This document shows positions 32,401 through 42,544 of a stretch of 64,000 bases of DNA, one piece after another; position 1 is the first letter of the stretch, and the number at the start of each line of letters is the position of its first letter. This DNA comes from Synergistaceae bacterium UBA6101 (GTDB lineage Bacteria > Synergistota > Synergistia > Synergistales > Synergistaceae). The notes beneath the pieces are model-generated. The model worked only from the letters and a program-made list of their open reading frames with translations, was not told the origin of the DNA and did not search any database. A program made the translations under genes and the position numbers. Location of the stretch: the NCBI GenBank assembly GCA_002428495.1, contig DIWR01000024.1, forward strand, positions 124,001 to 188,000. The letters run 5' to 3'.

Positions 32401-35400
32401 TTATTCCCCTTCGCTTGTAATAATCTCAATTCCAACAGTCATATTGTTTTTTACAAGCCTTTTCAGGTATAACTTAAGTTGTATGTCATCCATTTTGTCA
32501 ATTTTTGAAACAGCTTTATCGCTGCCTCCGGCAAAATATTCAGCTTCAGCGAGCTGTTTAATTATTTTTGCCACGCTTGGATTTCCGCGCCAATCGTAAG
32601 TGTCAATAGTCAAGCGTTCAAGGGCATCTCTGATTTTATCCGCATTTTGAAGTAAGGATCGATATTCTCCAATGATGTCGGAAACAAAGGCTTCATTGCG
32701 TTTAGCTTGGTCGGACAAAACATCGAACAACTTCGTAGATTCTAGAAAGGCAATGGCATCCTTTATTTCTGAATCAGTCCCCCAACCTCTGTTTAATGTA
32801 TCAAACGTTTTTTTAGCAATTTCGAATTCTTTTTCTTCAACGCAACAGATAATAGGGGTTCTATAAAGTCTTGACCACTCAGATGGGCTCTTTGTACCTG
32901 TTTTGTTTTTCCATAAATTAAACAATTTGGTCTTAATCTGGTTCTTTCTAAATTCTTCCGCTGATGCTTTAACCTTTGCGTTGCTTTCTGTTTTTGATAA
33001 TTCAAACATACTTGTTGGAAGCTTACTTTTTATTTCTCCAATATCTGCATCGCTTAAATCTTCAAGGTATGGTTTATATACCTCCGCAAAGATGTTCTTT
33101 TCATTGCCTAACAAGTCACGGATATCTGCAATATTATTTACTAATTCATTATGGAAGGCTTTAATTTGATCTGGGAGAATATCTGATTGCTGATAAATTT
33201 TTATCAGTACATCAAAGACTCTTGTTAGTGATGAGAACTTTGCCTTAAAAGCCTCGTAGGAAACCCCAATAAATTTTAGACGTTCTCGCCATTCTTTGAA
33301 CGCTTCTTCTCGAGAGTGGGCATTGCTATTTAGCAGAATGTTACTCTCTTTTACAATACTGTAATCAGTTAAAAGTCTCCGTATTTCATTTTCGCCTGTC
33401 TGTTTGTCCCATAAACAAGAGTGCTTGACCTCAAACAACCGTTTAATGTCGGAAAGTAACGTGGTAGTTGCTCCAATTTCCTCGGCCAGGGAAATAATTT
33501 TACCGTTCTCAAATGATTTCAAGAATTCTCTCATGCCGTTTTGGCAGTTATCGCTAGTAAGTAATACTGAGAGTTTGTCTGAAAGTACTGGGTTGGTAAT
33601 GGCAATCTTACCTATTTCAATTGCCATTTTATGAGCATCCTTTCCTTCCTTCTGAACAAGTTCGATGTATTTCTGGACTGCATCAAAAACATGATCGTTA
33701 TCGACTTCAGAAAGACACCAAACTGGCAAACCGAATCCACGCATTTTTGAATTTACAGCATTAACCGCTTGAGTTAGAGAAGAGCAGGAATTTGGGATGA
33801 TTTTCCAAGCTTTTTCTGTCAGTTTATAAAATGCCATTTCTTCGGGAGTCATCTTTACGATAAATGTAGCCTTCGGATTTTTGCCAATATAGTTGCCTAT
33901 CATTTCTTTTAGTTTGTCTGGCGACATTGAGTCTTGGCAACCTGTCGAGTCGCTATAACGATAAGAGTCTAAAGCATACTCCTTTAGCAAAAAACCTGTA
34001 ATGAATGCTGAAAGATTACACGGAGGGAATCCATAATTTTCTTCTACAAAATCATAAATTTCACCTATTGAGATATGCCCGTCACGATCAAAAGCTTCTT
34101 CAATTAACCTGTCAACTTGAACCTTTATTTTCGAAATAGGAAGTGAAGCTGAAGCGGGTTTTTCCCAGTATTTATCAACATTCCAAACTGTGGACAGGAT
34201 GTGTCTTTCAATCCCACCTACAACTCCACTTGAATTTTGTGTAATTCCACATTTTGCTGCAGCAGAAGCACTGGTGAGTTTCAGCTGATTTTCCGTCAGG
34301 TTGCGATTAAAATCGAAAAGACAAGAGAAACCGGCCTTCTTTTCAAAATCTGAAGTAACAATGTTTTGAAGGACACTTGACACGCTTTCTCCGTTGCTTA
34401 ATTTTTCGCCTTCCTGATTCTTATATGTATATATAACGAACGGGCCATTATAGATGCGGTTCTTCCAGTTTTGGTCTAAAACATGTCGCGCCTTATCGGA
34501 ATTTTCTCTTGAAGAAGTATTATTGTTGCCATTGTAATACATTGCCATAGCAGAATAATCTATGTATTGTTCGAAAGCTTCAATTCCAAGGGGTGTTGAA
34601 AGCGCATCAATAAACACAATGTTCTCATATTCTTTATTTGCCACTGCCGCCTTAATCACATTGCGGAATTCTGCAGCTTCGGCATCATCTTTGGCAAAAG
34701 CTATAACAGCGTTAAACCGCCAACCAGTTTGTTTTTCTCGAAGTATGTTTATTGTCCGTTTAAAATCAGCAGCAGTAACAGGTGTTATCTTTCCCGTGTT
34801 CGGTTCTGATTCAAACCGCAGGCGAAGTGCGGGGGGCAACGATAACACGCTAGCAAGTCCACCCTCTGTAACTAATTTAGATGTAGTGCTACTTTGCAAA
34901 ACATCTTTTTTGTGTTTATCAATTTTAGCTTGATCACCTGCAAGTACAGCAGCAACATATACATGTTGACCTCCGCTAATCGGAGTAGAGATAATTACAC
35001 TCTTTTCTTTTAAACCCTTCGCTATGTTTCTACAATTAGCTTCTAAACCGTCAATACCCTCGAAAACATAGCTCAAGTTTTGATCCGTTGCTTTAAACAG
35101 GCCAATTGTCCCACCTAAACGTTGGTCTATCGCTTGCATCATAAGGATAGCCTTTAGAACAACTTTTTCGTCCTCCCTTAAACCCTGTTGCTGCGGGAAT
35201 GTATCTAGAATAAGTCGAATATCTGAGGTTAGGTTGTCCCTGCCTTTTTCGTAGAAAAAATTCCACAACATGTCTACAGTAAGAAGAGGATGGTCATCTA
35301 TTGGACTTGTGTTTTCTATAAACCATTGGAAAGCCTTCACTTCACTAGAGTTAGAGGACTTTATGAAATCGAACATACTGCGCTGATTTGACTGAAAGGC

Positions 35401-36555
35401 AGAAGCGATATTTTTTAAGAGCAAGGCCGCCATTGGATGTAGTGGCATAATATCTTTCATAACCTGTGGAGAATCTATATTTGCTGTTTTCATTACTGCG
35501 TTTCTAGAGTTGTTAACACGTTTATTCAAATCATTCGCCAATAAATCCCAGTCTTCTTTTGCGGACTGTTTTACGTTAAATGCGTGACTAATAAGATTGA
35601 AAGCGATATTATCCGGTAGGGATATATTAACTGGAATAAAGCGGTCACGGACTTTCGTCCAAGTCGAATCAGCTGTGGCAAATAGTTGTCCAGATTCGTG
35701 CGTTACCACGATAAAATAGAAAGGCTTTAGGTTCACAAGTTCGACAAGTTTCTGAAATTCTGAAAGGCTTTCACGGTTGTTCTTAAAATAGTCGGAAAAC
35801 TCATCCCAGATAAAGACTATTTTAATATTATTTTTATCGATTACATCAATTAACCAATCAACAAGCCTGTCTGCGTCAATATTTAATGCGGTAACACCTT
35901 CCTTGTCGGCGAGACGAAAAATGTTGTCCATTAGTTTTTTTATTTCTTTTCCTTTGCGAAGTGTGTTCAAAACTTCGTCCGCAGTTGATTGAGAGAACAA
36001 TGATGCATACTCAGTTAGCAATAATTCGTTAAGCCATCGTTTGTTGGCTGGTTTATCTATCCAAGCTATTACACTATCTTTCAGCGTATTCTCGCCGGCA
36101 TCAAGATTCCGTTCCACAAGAGCATCTTTAACGCTTTCCTGTATTGCGAGAAAAAGGTCTCGAGGCGAGCTTATGCCTCCGGAAGCGTAGCGGTGTGCGG
36201 TCACGATACCTTTTTCCTTATGTCCAAGTAGCTTTTCTAGTAGATCGGATTTCTTTTTCAAAGGCTCATATCGGTTCCAGTAATCACGAAGCTCCTCTTC
36301 CGGCACTTCCAGAATTTTCTTTAACGTGTATGCACACTGTGATTTACCCGTTCCATATGAACCTTCAATCCAAAGAGAACGTTTCTCCTGTCGAGAAAGT
36401 ACACGCTCCATCTTTGTCAGCATATCGATAAATGTATGGTGTGGGTAAGTTCTTGTCCAGAAATCTGGACTTGCCGCAGCTATTGAGTAATCGTTAATCT
36501 GAGGAAAATACTGTTCGTCAATATCAAAATATTCGCGATATTTATTGTTAGACAT
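32401..36555 (-). CDS. brxC: BrxC/PglY-type large ATPase of the BREX system
   Basis: 1384 residues. Walker A GSYGTGKS at 65-72 in SLWIEGSYGTGKSQCAYTLK and Walker B IVFIWDE at 246-252, followed by FSDYFKNN: the DUF499/BrxC-PglY kind of P-loop ATPase. Length fits the 1200-1400 residues usual for BrxC. The remaining ~1000 residues are mainly helical and low in known motifs. It overlaps the brxP stop by 8 nt and ends 3 nt before pglZ, so translation is coupled along the operon. Role: ATP-driven core of the defence complex. Confidence 0.86.
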   Translation of the reverse strand: MSNNKYREYFDIDEQYFPQINDYSIAAASPDFWTRTYPHHTFIDMLTKMERVLSRQEKRSLWIEGSYGTGKSQCAYTLKKILEVPEEELRDYWNRYEPLKKKSDLLEKLLGHKEKGIVTAHRYASGGISSPRDLFLAIQESVKDALVERNLDAGENTLKDSVIAWIDKPANKRWLNELLLTEYASLFSQSTADEVLNTLRKGKEIKKLMDNIFRLADKEGVTALNIDADRLVDWLIDVIDKNNIKIVFIWDEFSDYFKNNRESLSEFQKLVELVNLKPFYFIVVTHESGQLFATADSTWTKVRDRFIPVNISLPDNIAFNLISHAFNVKQSAKEDWDLLANDLNKRVNNSRNAVMKTANIDSPQVMKDIMPLHPMAALLLKNIASAFQSNQRSMFDFIKSSNSSEVKAFQWFIENTSPIDDHPLLTVDMLWNFFYEKGRDNLTSDIRLILDTFPQQQGLREDEKVVLKAILMMQAIDQRLGGTIGLFKATDQNLSYVFEGIDGLEANCRNIAKGLKEKSVIISTPISGGQHVYVAAVLAGDQAKIDKHKKDVLQSSTTSKLVTEGGLASVLSLPPALRLRFESEPNTGKITPVTAADFKRTINILREKQTGWRFNAVIAFAKDDAEAAEFRNVIKAAVANKEYENIVFIDALSTPLGIEAFEQYIDYSAMAMYYNGNNNTSSRENSDKARHVLDQNWKNRIYNGPFVIYTYKNQEGEKLSNGESVSSVLQNIVTSDFEKKAGFSCLFDFNRNLTENQLKLTSASAAAKCGITQNSSGVVGGIERHILSTVWNVDKYWEKPASASLPISKIKVQVDRLIEEAFDRDGHISIGEIYDFVEENYGFPPCNLSAFITGFLLKEYALDSYRYSDSTGCQDSMSPDKLKEMIGNYIGKNPKATFIVKMTPEEMAFYKLTEKAWKIIPNSCSSLTQAVNAVNSKMRGFGLPVWCLSEVDNDHVFDAVQKYIELVQKEGKDAHKMAIEIGKIAITNPVLSDKLSVLLTSDNCQNGMREFLKSFENGKIISLAEEIGATTTLLSDIKRLFEVKHSCLWDKQTGENEIRRLLTDYSIVKESNILLNSNAHSREEAFKEWRERLKFIGVSYEAFKAKFSSLTRVFDVLIKIYQQSDILPDQIKAFHNELVNNIADIRDLLGNEKNIFAEVYKPYLEDLSDADIGEIKSKLPTSMFELSKTESNAKVKASAEEFRKNQIKTKLFNLWKNKTGTKSPSEWSRLYRTPIICCVEEKEFEIAKKTFDTLNRGWGTDSEIKDAIAFLESTKLFDVLSDQAKRNEAFVSDIIGEYRSLLQNADKIRDALERLTIDTYDWRGNPSVAKIIKQLAEAEYFAGGSDKAVSKIDKMDDIQLKLYLKRLVKNNMTVGIEIITSEGE

Positions 36556-38839
36556 TTTCTGTGTCCCCCCTGAACAAAGCTAGTACGTCTGCTGATGTCT
36601 TGTTATCTGCTAGCGTAATTTTATCAAGGTCGTGTGTAAATGACGCTGTTATAAATTCCGGATATTTTGCTGAGAGTCCCAATAAAATTGGAGTCATTTC
36701 ATCTCGGTCAAGACCAAAGATACGTGTTGGGCTTACACCATCTCGGTCAATGCTGTCGTTCAAAAGAGTAGAAAGAGTGAATTCCTTGTAGTTGTTACAT
36801 TTTTCTGCAAATACGAATAGCCCGTAGAGTATGACTCTAGGGTCAGAGACAGAGCATTTGGTGCGAACAAGTTCTCCTTCTTCTGTGACGTGTCCGAAAT
36901 GAAGTGCTGTGCCAAGGGGGAGTTCTATCAGCTTTCCAAATGCACTGTATACAAACTTTACGACATTCTTGCTGTTAATGTTTTCGAATAGCATTGAGAA
37001 TACAGAATCTCTCGAATAGCAGCGACCTATCTCAAGCTTTGTCACATACCACCTGAATTGTGGGTTATTAGCTACAAGGTTGATTAGAAGAATCCCCCAA
37101 GTTTTTTCTCTATTCCAACCAATTTTGTTCATTAGTTCAGCAAAAGGAGTAAACTTATTTCTTTCTGTTAGTCCCGAGTCCTTGAGAAATCTTTTAAAGG
37201 TCTTGATCTGATTTGGGCCAAGACTATGTGAGCTCCAAAAATCATCCTTGTTTTCAAAAAATCTGATGAACCAGTCGTTTTTTGGAAGGACAGAATCAAA
37301 GCAGTTTATAGACATAGTTTTTTCCTCCGCCGGTATTCTTAATGAGTTATAAGCGAGACAGCCATCTTCGATATCATGGCACTTCAAGCAATGTTCACAG
37401 TTAGTAATTTTTAAACCACTATCAAACTTTAAATGTCCCAGACTACAGTTTGTTTCACAAACTCCACAATGTACACAATACGCAGATTTACGAAATACTT
37501 GTTTGAATAATTTACCAAACGTTGGGTTTGCTTTGATGCATTCTTCAGATAGATAAACTGTAAAACCATCGCTATGCTTTTTTACAGAATATGGAATGTC
37601 GCCAAAGCCACCGAGTGTTTTAATCCACTCTTGCCAATCTGTTTTAGGTTTGTTCACAGTTATTGTCAATTTTCCGTTTTTTAGGGTTTCTGTGTAGTTC
37701 ATTGTGTTATCAATCAGGTCTCGGCCGCTTCTTCTTGATACCCAACCTCCGTCGGTAATGTAAGTGTTCTCACCAAAATCCCTGCCGTTAGACTTTTTTA
37801 TTAAATCAACATACTTATTTATTTCATTACGGTATATTTCGTACTTGATATAATCTGCTTTCTTAACAGACATTGGGCAAAACAAACAACCAGCCCTTGA
37901 GTTCCCTTTTTTATAGGCTTCGTTAATTAAAATGTCATTGGCAAATATATATAGCCATACCTCTGCTGAGGTCCACTCAAGGATCGAATTATGGCTGTAT
38001 TGTCCTTTTTGTTTTTTGCCATAGTTTTCGTAATCATATTCGGCTCGAGTTGCGCTCTCATGAGCACGGACACCTACAAAAGCCAAGCCAGTGTAATCAT
38101 CTTTACCTGTTATGCTCCTGAGTTTTAGAGTTTGTGGGGTGCTTTTATGAACACTGCAGCACCAGCGTAGAACTCTTGATGGAGGGCCAAATAACGCCCA
38201 GGATTCCTGAGGTTCGAAGTGTGACTTTGCTATAAAAAATGGTATCTTTTCTTCAATGCACTGTTGATGCGTCTTCTCTATTACTGTATAGGTGTCAGGA
38301 AATTCCATCCCGGTGTCACCAAAAACAACGACGAAACTTCCTTTGGGGAGTGCCTTCTTTACAAGATCAAGCAAAACAGCACTGTCCTTACCGCCGGAAA
38401 AGGCAACGTGGAAAAGGTCGAGTTTGTCCTTATATTTTTCATATATTGCCAGAATCTTCTTAGCTGTAGTTTGTTCGATTATTTCAAGCATATCGTGGTT
38501 TGCTTTTATCATGGCTTGGATATCAATGGGACGCAGTGCACCATCATCCAATTCGGGCAAAACAGGAATTCCCTTTTCATCTTTCGGGATAATTATCTCT
38601 GGTGCCGTGTAGAGGTTTCCACCTTTAAGTTTAGCGATGCAAACACCACGATACCAATATGTATTTGCTTCTGACCACATATATGGCAACTCTGTCTGCT
38701 TATCGTATTTCCAATATTTATCAAAGCCCAACAAATCCAGTTCTGCGGCGTAAACCGGCCGCGGCTCTTTGGAAAAGCCTGTTGGTGAGGAATTTAGCAG
38801 TATACCACCCGTTTTAGTGTCGTATGTATACGAATACAC
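36548..38839 (-). CDS. BrxP-like PAPS-reductase-fold (PP-loop) protein with Fe-S cysteine clusters
   Basis: 763 residues. The PP-loop SGGKDS is at 148-153 in HVAFSGGKDSAVLLDLVKK, followed by FGDTGMEFPDTY, CC at 227-228, and GCLFCPM (Cys318, Cys321), as in DndC-type phosphorothioation enzymes and type 4 BREX BrxP. Residues 455-494 then form a ferredoxin-like cluster (Cys455/458/461/465 and 481/484/487/494). The C-terminal ~230 residues are a separate helical domain. In DndC relatives such cysteines hold a 4Fe-4S cluster used in sulfur transfer to DNA. It begins 2 nt after the 1002-residue gene. The BREX assignment is by gene context. Confidence 0.75.
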   Translation of the reverse strand: MYSYTYDTKTGGILLNSSPTGFSKEPRPVYAAELDLLGFDKYWKYDKQTELPYMWSEANTYWYRGVCIAKLKGGNLYTAPEIIIPKDEKGIPVLPELDDGALRPIDIQAMIKANHDMLEIIEQTTAKKILAIYEKYKDKLDLFHVAFSGGKDSAVLLDLVKKALPKGSFVVVFGDTGMEFPDTYTVIEKTHQQCIEEKIPFFIAKSHFEPQESWALFGPPSRVLRWCCSVHKSTPQTLKLRSITGKDDYTGLAFVGVRAHESATRAEYDYENYGKKQKGQYSHNSILEWTSAEVWLYIFANDILINEAYKKGNSRAGCLFCPMSVKKADYIKYEIYRNEINKYVDLIKKSNGRDFGENTYITDGGWVSRRSGRDLIDNTMNYTETLKNGKLTITVNKPKTDWQEWIKTLGGFGDIPYSVKKHSDGFTVYLSEECIKANPTFGKLFKQVFRKSAYCVHCGVCETNCSLGHLKFDSGLKITNCEHCLKCHDIEDGCLAYNSLRIPAEEKTMSINCFDSVLPKNDWFIRFFENKDDFWSSHSLGPNQIKTFKRFLKDSGLTERNKFTPFAELMNKIGWNREKTWGILLINLVANNPQFRWYVTKLEIGRCYSRDSVFSMLFENINSKNVVKFVYSAFGKLIELPLGTALHFGHVTEEGELVRTKCSVSDPRVILYGLFVFAEKCNNYKEFTLSTLLNDSIDRDGVSPTRIFGLDRDEMTPILLGLSAKYPEFITASFTHDLDKITLADNKTSADVLALFRGDTENV

Positions 38840-38841
38840 AT

Positions 38842-41800
38842 CTAATTCCCACTTTCTCTAATTTTCTTCGCATGTTCAATTAATTCGTCAGTTTTAGAAT
38901 ATGACCTTTTACCAATGTAACCATTACTAAATAAAAATTCAACAACATCAGCTTTTTCAAGTTTTACGTTGGACAGAGCAACAGCATCCTCCATAATTTC
39001 TGTGTATGCAAGTTGACAGTTTTTTCGAACGATTGCACCTGCATTTCTAGAATTTACTGCCAACACATCAAAACGGAATCTTTGGCTAAACCTACGGCAA
39101 TAACTCTCAAGCAAAAATAAATTCCAAACTTGTCCGCAATGCGGGAACGTTGCGAACGTTGTGACACATTTTAATGGCAGATAATTGCCTGTTACGAAAA
39201 TTTCAATGGCTTCATCAATTGCGCATGTGTCGAAATCTACATAACGATCTGCTACAAAGTTGTCATCTGAAATTCGAACCAATTCAGCATAACCGGCCTC
39301 CAGTGGAATCCAGCGATGATTTTCTCCTGTAAGTTTGCGTTCATAATCCAGTAAGTCTTGCAAGGAACATTTTTCAATTTTACGGCAATGTTCTTTCATA
39401 ATGGTTAACGCATCAAGCTCATAATCATTTGGAGTAATTATTTTGCCCTGCTTTTTATATTTGTCTTTAAGAACAATAGTAAACACGGCGGTTTGAATTG
39501 CCGTCTGCGTCAGTTCGAAATTTCGTTCAGTAATCTCTCCCAGAGGTACATCACTAATTGAAACGTAACCATGCTTTTGACATTGAGTTGCTACATAATC
39601 CAATATATTTGCTCGCTCTTCGTCTAAGATATCAAACATTCCTATGTGGGTATAGACTTCTGTTGAGTTCCAAATAAAATCTCCGTCTTGATTAAGAGCA
39701 TGCATAATTTTGTCCTTAGGGATGTTCGGCAAACGCTCTGAAATTTGATCGTAGTTTAGTATGGTGTCTTTATTCCAGACACGCATGATTTCACATTTAA
39801 GGATCATAAGTTCCGATGAGTTGTCGTTGTTACTCAAGAAATAATTTGTTTTATGTAAAAACTCAGGATGTATTTTTCCCAGTACTTCCTTGAGCATTTC
39901 CATGGAAATTATACGCTCTTTATTAAGCCAAATTTCGTTTCTTGCGTATATTGATGTGTAATAAAAAACCTTAGCGCCGTTCTTTACCTCGTTGTATATC
40001 ATTTCTTTAAGCTTGTTCATGGCTTCTTCACAAACCACGTACAGCTTTCCTTCAAACAAAGTTCCGAATTGATCTATACTATTGTTGATTTCTTCATCAG
40101 TGAGCGAAATGTCTTTTACGTAATGTTCGGCTGCAAAATTACGAAAGCGTATCATGTCAATTGGCGATCCTATCCTGAATCCATTTGGGAAATGATTTGC
40201 CAGAACACTCTTTATCATCGTCAAAATGTCTGGTTCAAGTCCTTCTTGCGTCAAGTTGGGTATTTCATTATTTAAACTGCCATCTTTGGGGCACTCCTCT
40301 ACTTGTTCAAGGTGCTCTAAGTAAAGGGTCAAACAGGTTAAGCCAGCAGAGAATGCACCCCTGGTTTCATTGTTAATCATTCGATAGTTCGAAGCAGATT
40401 TGAACTTTTCCCATAACTCTTCCAACTCCGAAGATTTATGGCAGGAAAAGACGTTTCTGTTTTTCATCGGAAGCCATAATTTTAATTTATTTGGGGAAGA
40501 TTCTAAGTGTTTGACGTATTCTCTAGCTGTCTTTTCTAAATATAACTTGTCATTTGATTTGGGGTTAGTAATGTACCATTCAATAAAGTCGTCAGGATTA
40601 ATATCTTCATAAACCACGTTGGTTTGTAGTTCTTTATTGATCGATACTTGTTCAGTAACGTTAACAAAAAGGTCTTTTGTGAAAGGTTTTTCTTTTAGAT
40701 ATGTATGATATAGCTGCCCGGCAACAAAAAATAATTTGTATGAATTTATTTTGGTTATCTGTAAATCTTTTGTTTTTAACAGTGTTCTATATGTTGTCTC
40801 AAAAACGCTTGGTTCTGTAATACTCCATAATTTATTTAAACTAATTTTTTTATCAATAGCATAATCTGAAATTTCGTCAATACACTTAACTATTTCTTCG
40901 GGTGAATTTTTGAGTGAAGTGGATTTAGATAACCATTCAATAAAGTCGTTTCTAACCGCCCCTAAGGAATCCGAATCAATTATTAATTCTTCATGATCTA
41001 GAAGATCTGGGGTTATTTTGTTAATACCTAGAAATTTAAGATATAGTTGCCCTGCGACAAAAAACATTTTATATGTGAATATTTTAGTAATCTGTAGATG
41101 TTTAGTTTTTAAAATCTTATTATATACAGTTTCGAACACTGAAGGATCTGTGATGCTCCATAAATCTACGCTGATTTTGTTTTGGAGAGCGTATTTTGAA
41201 ATTCTGTCCATGCAGTCGACAATTTCTTTTGGTGTATACGTAATGGAATTGTCTTCAGACAACCACCCTAAGAATGTATTTCTTGTTGGTACTGTAAGCA
41301 CACTTTTATGTATTTCTTCAGTTTTGTCGTAAGAGTTGTAGAACAACTGGTCTGCTAACACATCCCGTAACTTCAATTTAAACGAGGGTTGCTCTATGGG
41401 AGGGGTGTCGTCGTTAAAAGTTTCTGAATTGTAAATCTCACACGTTATATCTTTTTGCTTATCTATTCCCATTTCAAAACCCCTTGTTAAATCTCTTTTG
41501 ACCGTTTTTTCTTCTCTACAGTAGTTAACATGTTCTTGGTTTTTTCGGTCCAGGAAAGCTTTTAAATGACGTAATGCGGAGAGATACCCATTTGCTCGTT
41601 CGAGGGCGCTTGCAGGCTTATTCCTTTTCAATAACAAGGTTTCTATCTTATCACGAACAGCTAGCATCGAATCTTCGCTGACAAAACTTCCCCAAAAATC
41701 ATCCACAACGTGGTTATTTAAAGCAAAGAATGCATCGCACTTAACGGTATTAACAGTAACACTAGACCAGTGAGGATGGCTATTCCTCAAATAGGTTTCG

Positions 41801-41850
41801 AACTCATTACGAAGGTCTTTGAGTTGTTTTGGCGAAACATCAGAGTTCAT
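38842..41850 (-). CDS. 1002-residue protein of unknown function, first gene of the BREX operon
   Basis: ATG 41850 follows GGGAGG (8 nt). I do not recognise the family. Visible: four diverged ~85-residue helical repeats at about 16-101, 190-274, 302-386 and 421-513. Repeats 2 and 3 are the clearest, sharing LWSITxPSVFETxY then LQITK and FFVAGQLY. An N-terminal-integrase-like (SAM-like) helical fold is conceivable. Residues about 540-1002 include a possible winged helix near 690-760 (ERLPNIPKDKIMHALNQDGD) and a region with LFLLESYCRRFSQRFRFDVL. The stop is 2 nt before brxP. Placement suggests a target-recognition or regulatory subunit of the defence system; that is inference. Confidence 0.6.
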   Translation of the reverse strand: MNSDVSPKQLKDLRNEFETYLRNSHPHWSSVTVNTVKCDAFFALNNHVVDDFWGSFVSEDSMLAVRDKIETLLLKRNKPASALERANGYLSALRHLKAFLDRKNQEHVNYCREEKTVKRDLTRGFEMGIDKQKDITCEIYNSETFNDDTPPIEQPSFKLKLRDVLADQLFYNSYDKTEEIHKSVLTVPTRNTFLGWLSEDNSITYTPKEIVDCMDRISKYALQNKISVDLWSITDPSVFETVYNKILKTKHLQITKIFTYKMFFVAGQLYLKFLGINKITPDLLDHEELIIDSDSLGAVRNDFIEWLSKSTSLKNSPEEIVKCIDEISDYAIDKKISLNKLWSITEPSVFETTYRTLLKTKDLQITKINSYKLFFVAGQLYHTYLKEKPFTKDLFVNVTEQVSINKELQTNVVYEDINPDDFIEWYITNPKSNDKLYLEKTAREYVKHLESSPNKLKLWLPMKNRNVFSCHKSSELEELWEKFKSASNYRMINNETRGAFSAGLTCLTLYLEHLEQVEECPKDGSLNNEIPNLTQEGLEPDILTMIKSVLANHFPNGFRIGSPIDMIRFRNFAAEHYVKDISLTDEEINNSIDQFGTLFEGKLYVVCEEAMNKLKEMIYNEVKNGAKVFYYTSIYARNEIWLNKERIISMEMLKEVLGKIHPEFLHKTNYFLSNNDNSSELMILKCEIMRVWNKDTILNYDQISERLPNIPKDKIMHALNQDGDFIWNSTEVYTHIGMFDILDEERANILDYVATQCQKHGYVSISDVPLGEITERNFELTQTAIQTAVFTIVLKDKYKKQGKIITPNDYELDALTIMKEHCRKIEKCSLQDLLDYERKLTGENHRWIPLEAGYAELVRISDDNFVADRYVDFDTCAIDEAIEIFVTGNYLPLKCVTTFATFPHCGQVWNLFLLESYCRRFSQRFRFDVLAVNSRNAGAIVRKNCQLAYTEIMEDAVALSNVKLEKADVVEFLFSNGYIGKRSYSKTDELIEHAKKIRESGN

Positions 41851-42287
41851 ATATCAAATGCCTCCCGGATTATCTAAAAACAGTTAATCTTTCGTTTTAA
41901 ACTATTTATAATTCGCGGTGCATATGAATTTTCAAATCCGTTGCTTTTTCAAGAAATATTTTTTGTAACTTATGTTTATTTTATTGCGAAAGCGTATATC
42001 GATAAGTGTAAATAGTCACCGGGTTCTTATTTCCATGAACTATTGTATCTTATTATCGCAGTAATGGTTAACTATCTTTCCGGATAAATCAATCGTTTGT
42101 CGTCTTAATATGACTCGGACCCTCTCCTGAAGCCTATTCAGGCGGGATCTGCCTTTTTCTTGCAATTCAGACTTCTTCTTTCAAAAAGCCCCGAAAAAAC
42201 TTCTTTTATAAATTCTTACCTGCCGTTTGTTATTTCGGACCCTCGTGCGCACTATTAATAGTATCAGGCACGAAAGGAGGAAACCTA
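41851..42287. promoter_or_regulatory. Divergent intergenic region between the BREX operon and the DUF1659 cluster
   Basis: 437 bp, AT-rich. On the minus strand TTGAAA and TATAAA occur about 65-95 nt before the BREX operon start but with 19-nt spacing, so that promoter is uncertain. On the plus strand GGCACGAAAGGAGGAAACCT gives the DUF1659 gene a strong ribosome site. Otherwise I see no gene and none of the repeat families found elsewhere. Confidence 0.35.
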
Positions 42288-42503
42288 ATGGCAAGTATCA
42301 ATCCTGTTTCAACGTCGATCCGCATGACCCTTGATTTGGGTGTGGTTGACGGCAAAGCGGTCGAGAAGAGCGTCAGCATCAGCAATCTGGACAATGAAGT
42401 TACAGCAGAGAAGGTCGCCGCTGTTGTAACCGCGCTGGAATCACTTCTCGAGTATCCCGTAACAGAAACAAAGCAGTATGAGACCGGCCTTCTCGTAGAG
42501 TAA
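42288..42503 (+). CDS. DUF1659 family protein
   Basis: 71 residues, ATG 42288 after AAAGGAGGAAACCTA. The pattern with TSIRMTLDLGVVDGKAVEKS then VSISNLDNEVTAEKVAAVVT fits DUF1659 (short ~75-residue proteins of Firmicutes and relatives). Function unknown. It forms a pair with the DUF2922 gene 41 nt downstream, an association seen widely in these phyla. A terminator follows the pair at 42768. Confidence 0.85.
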   Translation: MASINPVSTSIRMTLDLGVVDGKAVEKSVSISNLDNEVTAEKVAAVVTALESLLEYPVTETKQYETGLLVE

Positions 42504-42544
42504 GGCTGAAAGGATGAAATGATCATAGGAAGGAGGGTGGAATT

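Noticed and set aside
28450..41850. A DNA methyltransferase (PglX) hidden in the BREX island
   Set aside because: None of the proteins or other long frames in the island shows the DPPY/NPPF and FxGxG motifs of adenine methylases.
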